Positions 8,223 to 11,530 of a stretch of 11,530 bases of DNA are shown piece by piece (position 1 is the stretch's first letter; each line of letters opens with the position of its first letter). The notes under the pieces were generated by a model, which ran no database searches, was not told the origin of the DNA, and saw nothing but the letters and a program-made list of their open reading frames with translations. Made by a program: the position numbers and the translations under genes. Origin of the DNA: Terramyces sp. JEL0728 (lineage: Eukaryota; Chytridiomycota; Chytridiomycetes; Rhizophydiales; Terramycetaceae); assembly GCA_027603945.1 (NCBI GenBank), contig JADIIU010000220.1, forward strand, positions 1-11,530, written 5' to 3'.

Positions 8223-9166
8223 GGTTGATATATTCATCAACTTGCCAGTTCCCAGAGGCTTTAGCACAATCACCAAGTGTCCATTCACCAGACTTTTTAA
8301 ATACCCCTTGCTCAGAACTTCCTGAAGCAACACCTTCTCCAACCGCGCCATAAGTTTTCAAGAGTTTAATAGACTCTAAATCACCCATATACGCTGCGAA
8401 ATGGAGTGGGGAACCAGAGGCAAAGAATCTATTCGCGCCGATGCTGTTGTACAGTTGAATATATCCACCTTCTTCAAATTCGACGCTCATATTTACATCC
8501 AACATTCCAAGTTCTTTGGCGAGCGGATTCTTCAAGATGGTTTCCAACAAAGAGAGCTTGTTTTCCAAGGCAGACACCAAAATAGCGTGTACAATGAACC
8601 TTGGAGGAGTAGATCTAAAGTAATATTCAGTGGTTGAAGGGATATTAGTTGGTTTTGCATTTACTTCAAATGAGGGAAATTTGGAGGTTTCTGGTGAAAT
8701 TAGAACTCTGTGAATTTGCTTGGTATTGAATAAAGGAGCTTGCTCGGATTCCCAAACTTTGTCGATAATCTGCTCCAATTCAGCAGAAAATACAATGGTT
8801 TCAAGAGAATATTTTTCAGTTAGAACCGTGTCTCGGAGAGCTAGATCTGAAGATACATCCTTTTCAACCACAACTTCACTTGAAACTATTTCGTTTACAA
8901 CATCAACTCCTTTTGGCTCTGCATCCAGCGCTGGCGGTACATCTGCTTTTTCTTCTTGGATGTCCACTTTAACTTTGATCTCCAGTTCAGCAACTTTTAC
9001 TTTAGCCTCGATAATTTCAACCGGTGCTTCTTTGGCTATGAATTAAAACCCATTTACCAATACCATCAGGTACAGTCATACCAACTGGAGTTGGCTCAGT
9101 TTGAGCGACAGCCTTACTTGGTTTATCTTCTACTTTTTCAGTGCTAAAGCAAGAGCAACAACCCAT
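8218..9166 (-). CDS. Ankyrin-repeat protein with predicted myristoylated and palmitoylated N terminus
   Basis: Exons 9166-9058 and 9035-8218 encode 308 aa around one 22-nt intron; splicing joins PDGI|AKEAPVE and bypasses a stop. The N terminus MGCCSCFS has Gly2, followed by Cys3, Cys4 and Cys6. Gly2 with a small residue at position 6 fits N-myristoylation, and the cysteines fit palmitoylation, so the protein is probably anchored to the cytosolic face of a membrane (vacuole or plasma membrane; inference). Residues 12-110 are acidic and low-complexity, rich in V, E and K. The clearest ankyrin unit is SPLHFAAYMGDLESIKLL near 245-262. Degenerate repeats probably flank it: about 182-215 (FIVHAILVSALENKLSLLET) and the C terminus (WTLGDCAKASGNWQVDEYI). 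Its partner is unknown. The gene follows a TATAAAAGG box 27-33 nt before the ATG. Confidence 0.85.
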
Positions 9167-9192
9167 CTTGAAATCACGGCTACGTATTTTCC

Positions 9193-9199
9193 TTTTATA
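9193..9199 (-). promoter_or_regulatory. TATA box of the ankyrin gene
   Basis: The minus strand carries TATAAAAGG, a canonical TATA sequence, 27-33 nt before the start codon at 9166. This implies a leader of only a few bases. Confidence 0.6.
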
Positions 9200-9577
9200 C
9201 CATTGTTGTCTCTTGATAAGTGTTCGATAAGGATATCAGGGTGATTCGGGATCTTTCAATCACAGTGAAAAAATCAAATGAGGACGGATTTTGAAATGGC
9301 AAACGGCATGGATATCAAAGTAGGATGAATCTATTTGCAATTGGGAGCATGCTTGAAGCCTTGTTGCAGATCTGGATTAGCTGTCAGTTCTTATTCCTCG
9401 TGTGACTTTGGCATACAAATGACTGTCTGGTGGAGCGATGAAGAGTCCATCTCTCAATGAATTGCATTTTAACTTGAATCACGGTTCCGAATATTTGTAT
9501 TTCTAACCCATCTTATCTACAACCTCAGGGTGATATTTCCATGTTTGATTGACACTAATTAGAATGACATTTATTAA

Positions 9578-9706
9578 ATGACAGATGCGCCAAAAGTAGA
9601 TCTCACTTTCAATGGTAGAATCATGTCCGCTCAAGATTGTTTTGAGCGATGCGATAAAGCACCTTATGGGGTTGGACAGATCCAAACCGCAGAACTAGTA
9701 ACTTGA
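9578..9706 (+). CDS. Possible 42-residue small protein, doubtful
   Basis: An ATG in good A-rich context opens a 42-codon frame containing SAQDCFERCDKAPYG, with two cysteines spaced CFERC; I recognise no family. The composition looks protein-like, but the reverse strand is also open here. A 25-nt GTAACT...TTAG segment from 9698 would lengthen the frame to 80 residues, ending at 9845, 4 nt before the uL4m start. It breaks the intron spacing rule, so I do not use it. It may be chance within a promoter region. Confidence 0.22.
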   Translation: MTDAPKVDLTFNGRIMSAQDCFERCDKAPYGVGQIQTAELVT

Positions 9707-9849
9707 CATTCCTGATATTTAGAACTCAACCGCAAATATCAACAACCGCAATGGTGCCAATGTTCAATTCTGCCACTCCAGACTACCATTCAATAAATTT
9801 CTCTTGAACACATTTTTTGACTTTCTACAAAAAAATTTTCTTTAATCAA

Positions 9850-10810
9850 ATGAGACAGGTATTCAAAAGGCTGCTGACATCCATATCATCAGAAATTACG
9901 CCAGAGATTCAACCCATCCAAGTCGTAGAGGAGAAGTTGCCTTCCAGGATCAGAAAGAATTATTTATCCGAAATTCAAATTGTAGGACAATCAGCGATTC
10001 TACACAAATCCACAGAAATTGTAAACCAACCGAAAATGGATTTCTCTCAATTAGACAAATACGATAATTTAAAGAATGCATGGTTTGAATATCCGTTTAA
10101 ACAAGCCTTTTTAAAGACTTTTACGACCAACAACCGCATTGGCCTAGTTGAATTACAAAAGAATGTTTTCGGGTTGGATGTCAGAGTTGATTTGATGGCC
10201 AGATGCTTGAAATATGAAAAATCGTGGAAAGAACAAGGAACTGAAAGTACAAAAGCTAGAGGTCAAGTTAGAGGAACAGGCAAGAAAGCTGCACCACAAA
10301 AAGGACGAGGTGCTGCTAGAATCGGGTCTTTGCGTGCTCCACAGTTTAGAGGAGGTATAATAGCACTAATTTAGGCTATAATGTCCATGGTCCACGGCCT
10401 CACAACAAAACTACTGACATTCAAAAGAAGGTGTACAGTGCAGGCATTAGACATGCATTATCCGCAAAATTCCAACAGTCGCAGTTACTAGTGGTTGACC
10501 ATTTATCGCTATCTACTGGCACCAAACAAGAATTAAAAGACGTGTTGGAAGCCCACGGGCTATCTGGCCAAAAAGTATACTTTATCTATGGATCCTTGGA
10601 CTCGGATATAGTAATTCTTTCTAATGCTAGCCATTGACTAATGCTGTAGACATGTTTGCAAAGAAGCCAAAGACAGACTTGTTACCACATGGCGAAAGGC
10701 CACTGTTGATTACCCACGCTAATCAAGTATCTGTATCTACTCTGTTGGAGTACGATTATATTGTCATGGATAAAGAAGCTTCTGAGGTTTTGGAAGAAAT
10801 GTATGCTTGA
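9850..10810 (+). CDS. YML6: Mitochondrial large-subunit ribosomal protein uL4m
   Basis: Exons 9850-10354, 10375-10610 and 10631-10810 encode 306 aa; both introns are 20 nt. Splicing restores FRGGG|YNVHGPRPH and DSDI|PLTNAVDMF. The protein belongs to the uL4 family, which lines the exit tunnel of the mitochondrial large ribosomal subunit and contacts 23S-type rRNA. The N terminus MRQVFKRLLTSISS is basic and free of acids, as expected for a mitochondrial presequence. The uL4 core includes FKQAFLKTF, the basic loop KARGQVRGTGKKAAPQKGRG (about 136-155), RAPQFRGG and YSAGIRHALSAKF, with the C-terminal domain ending LLEYDYIVMDKEA. I use the ATG at 9850; a longer in-frame extension upstream has only a TTG. 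The stop is TGA, overlapped by AATAAA. Confidence 0.94.
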
Positions 10811-10815
10811 ATAAA
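10810..10815 (+). terminator. AATAAA poly(A) signal overlapping the uL4m stop
   Basis: AATAAA begins at the last base of the TGA stop codon (10808-10810), so the 3' untranslated region can be very short. Confidence 0.5.
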
Positions 10816-10867
10816 GTGAATTCCTTGTTGCACACTATCATTGTACCCACTCGGTTACACATTGTCA

Positions 10868-10880
10868 TTCTCGAAATTTC
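10868..10880 (+). promoter_or_regulatory. Heat-shock element, perfect three-unit
   Basis: TTCTCGAAATTTC is an exact TTCnnGAAnnTTC array, the binding site of a heat-shock factor trimer. It lies about 138 bp upstream of the Hsp20 start, between uL4m and Hsp20. Confidence 0.75.
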
Positions 10881-10956
10881 CACATACCATAGATCACATG
10901 ACCCATTAACCCCCATGCATAAAATAGTAGCAAATATGGTAATACTGAATCACCTC

Positions 10957-10969
10957 GAACAATCTAGAA
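10957..10969 (+). promoter_or_regulatory. Second heat-shock element, one mismatch
   Basis: GAACAATCTAGAA fits GAAnnTTCnnGAA with one wrong base in the middle unit (ATC). It lies 11 bp upstream of the TATA box, the usual place for a proximal heat-shock-factor site. Confidence 0.6.
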
Positions 10970-10980
10970 TGTGTCATGAA

Positions 10981-10992
10981 TATATATAAATA
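10981..10992 (+). promoter_or_regulatory. TATA box of the Hsp20 gene
   Basis: TATATATAAATA ends 25 nt before the Hsp20 ATG. With heat-shock elements directly upstream this is a compact, inducible core promoter with a very short predicted leader. Confidence 0.7.
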
Positions 10993-11017
10993 GATATGCG
11001 CAACACCTCAACGAAAA

Positions 11018-11425
11018 ATGTCATTAGTTCAAAGATTATTCCCTGAATTGCAATCTCTCTCACGCTATTCCGATCCATTCGAAAACGAATTCAAGTCTCT
11101 CCACCAGTATTCCCAACTGCCTGTGATTGATGTAAAGGAAACCAAAGATTCCTTTGTCGTCCATGCTGATATTCCAGGCTTTACTCGCGAAGAAGTTGAC
11201 ATTTCTCTCAATGGCCAAGTATTGTCATTAAAGGGCAACAAGGAAAAGAAGGAAGAGAAGCGAGACGAAACTCACCATGTTCAAGAACGAATCCAGAGCT
11301 CTTTCTTCCGAAGCATTACTTTGCCTGATACTGTTGCACCTGAAAACGTCAAAGCCAACCTGACGGATGGAATCTTGGAAATCGCTATCCCAAAGAATGG
11401 GGCTACTAAAAGGATTTCCAAATAA
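11018..11425 (+). CDS. Small heat-shock protein, Hsp20/alpha-crystallin family
   Basis: A single exon encodes 135 aa. Small heat-shock proteins form oligomers that hold unfolding proteins without using ATP, usually in the cytosol. After a short N-terminal arm (MSLVQRLFPELQSLSRY, then DPFENEF) the alpha-crystallin domain covers about 36-126: VIDVKETKDSFVVHADIPGF, a charged segment KEKKEEKRDE, SSFFRSITLP and the family signature GILEIAIPK. The tail after this is about ten residues and shows no separate I-x-I/V motif, so the C-terminal contact used for oligomer assembly in many relatives may be absent. Two heat-shock elements and a TATA box upstream predict strong heat induction. The lack of introns fits a stress gene that must be expressed when splicing is impaired (inference). 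Confidence 0.95.
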   Translation: MSLVQRLFPELQSLSRYSDPFENEFKSLHQYSQLPVIDVKETKDSFVVHADIPGFTREEVDISLNGQVLSLKGNKEKKEEKRDETHHVQERIQSSFFRSITLPDTVAPENVKANLTDGILEIAIPKNGATKRISK

Positions 11426-11426
11426 A
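11421..11426 (+). terminator. AATAAA poly(A) signal overlapping the Hsp20 stop
   Basis: AATAAA contains the TAA stop (11423-11425), the same arrangement as at the carboxypeptidase end; both genes finish AAATAAATT. Confidence 0.5.
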
Positions 11427-11485
11427 TTATGTACTTTCAACTTGGGATAATGGTGATTTGCGATGGGGTAGAGAGAGAGTCAAGT

Positions 11486-11530
11486 TCTTTGTTAGTATAG
11501 TGGTTAGTATCTCCGCCTGTCACGCGGAAG
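11486..11530 (+). tRNA. tRNA-Asp(GUC), 5' part, cut by the window edge
   Basis: The acceptor 5' strand TCTTTGT is followed by TA, the D arm containing AGTGGTTAGTAT (box A), and the anticodon stem TCCGC/GCGGA enclosing loop CTGTCAC with anticodon GTC at 11519-11521. The D arm and anticodon loop agree closely with eukaryotic tRNA-Asp. The variable loop, T arm and 3' acceptor are beyond the window. The gene starts 60 bp after the Hsp20 stop. Confidence 0.92.

Larger units (their letters stand above)
9167..9849. other. Divergent spacer between the ankyrin and uL4m genes, largest gene-free stretch
   Basis: This 683-bp interval separates two genes transcribed outward, so it should hold both promoters. 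Apart from the ankyrin TATA box I can name no element. The only ATG-led coding candidate is the short ORF at 9578-9706 (+). An overlapping minus-strand open stretch (9503-9685) has no usable ATG at its beginning. No segment fits the GT-N8/9-YTAAY-AG intron rule. Confidence 0.5.

Noticed and set aside
8218..8967. Ankyrin gene starting at 8967
   Set aside because: That position is GTG. An upstream exon with ATG at 9166 joins in frame through a 22-nt intron that follows the spacing rule.
9541..9562. A 20-nt GTTTG...CTAATTAG segment as an intron
   Set aside because: It starts GTT, the branch spacing is 12, and all three frames after it close within a few codons.
9503..9685. Minus-strand 60-codon open frame as a gene
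   Set aside because: Its apparent start is TTG, the only ATG is three codons before the stop, and no upstream exon fits the local intron rule.
9698..9722. A 25-nt intron joining 9578-9697 to a second exon that ends at 9845
   Set aside because: It has no YTAAY at the fixed 10/11-nt distance (only CTGAT at 14), is longer than all others, and would put the stop 4 nt before the uL4m start.
9817..9849. An upstream start for uL4m at 9817
   Set aside because: The codon there is TTG. The ATG at 9850 gives a good mitochondrial presequence.
1..11530. CRISPR arrays, insertion sequences, transposons, selfish elements or a biosynthetic cluster
   Set aside because: No repeat array, terminal inverted repeat with transposase, or pathway grouping is visible; genes are unrelated nuclear housekeeping, cytoskeletal and stress functions.

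Overview
The window is nuclear eukaryotic DNA from a compact genome, most likely a fungus or a close relative. The evidence is a carboxypeptidase Y, a WASP with a complete GBD/CRIB, a DHTKD1-type dehydrogenase E1, a mitochondrial uL4, an Hsp20 and eukaryotic tRNA genes. No species is assigned. Stop codons TAA, TAG and TGA are all used, consistent with the standard code.

The most striking property is the introns. Five genes only read through as recognisable proteins after removing 22 introns of 19-23 nt (eleven are exactly 20 nt). All begin GTA except one GTG, and all end in AG. 21 of 22 carry YTAAY (one TTGAT), which starts 10 or 11 nt after the intron begins in every case. The 3' tail after that motif is only 3-7 nt. 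These are far shorter than typical fungal or animal introns.

Layout, left to right: a 5' fragment of tRNA-Ser(UGA) on the minus strand (1-52); a four-exon vacuolar serine carboxypeptidase (324-1865, +); an eleven-exon WASP (1882-3466, -), convergent with it and only 16 bp away; a full tRNA-Ser(UGA) (3738-3819, +), an inverted near-copy of the first; a seven-exon 2-oxoadipate dehydrogenase E1 of DHTKD1 type (3953-6871, -); an intronless seven-helix membrane protein (7251-8069, -); a two-exon ankyrin protein with a predicted lipidated N terminus (8218-9166, -); a 683-bp divergent spacer with one doubtful small ORF; a three-exon mitochondrial ribosomal protein uL4m (9850-10810, +); a heat-shock-element promoter and intronless Hsp20 (11018-11425, +); and the first 45 nt of tRNA-Asp(GUC) (11486-11530, +).

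The genes are unrelated housekeeping, cytoskeletal and stress functions, with no operon or metabolic cluster. Compaction extends to gene ends: an AATAAA overlaps the stop codon in four of seven protein genes. Three genes have a TATA box only about 20-40 nt before the ATG, implying very short 5' leaders.
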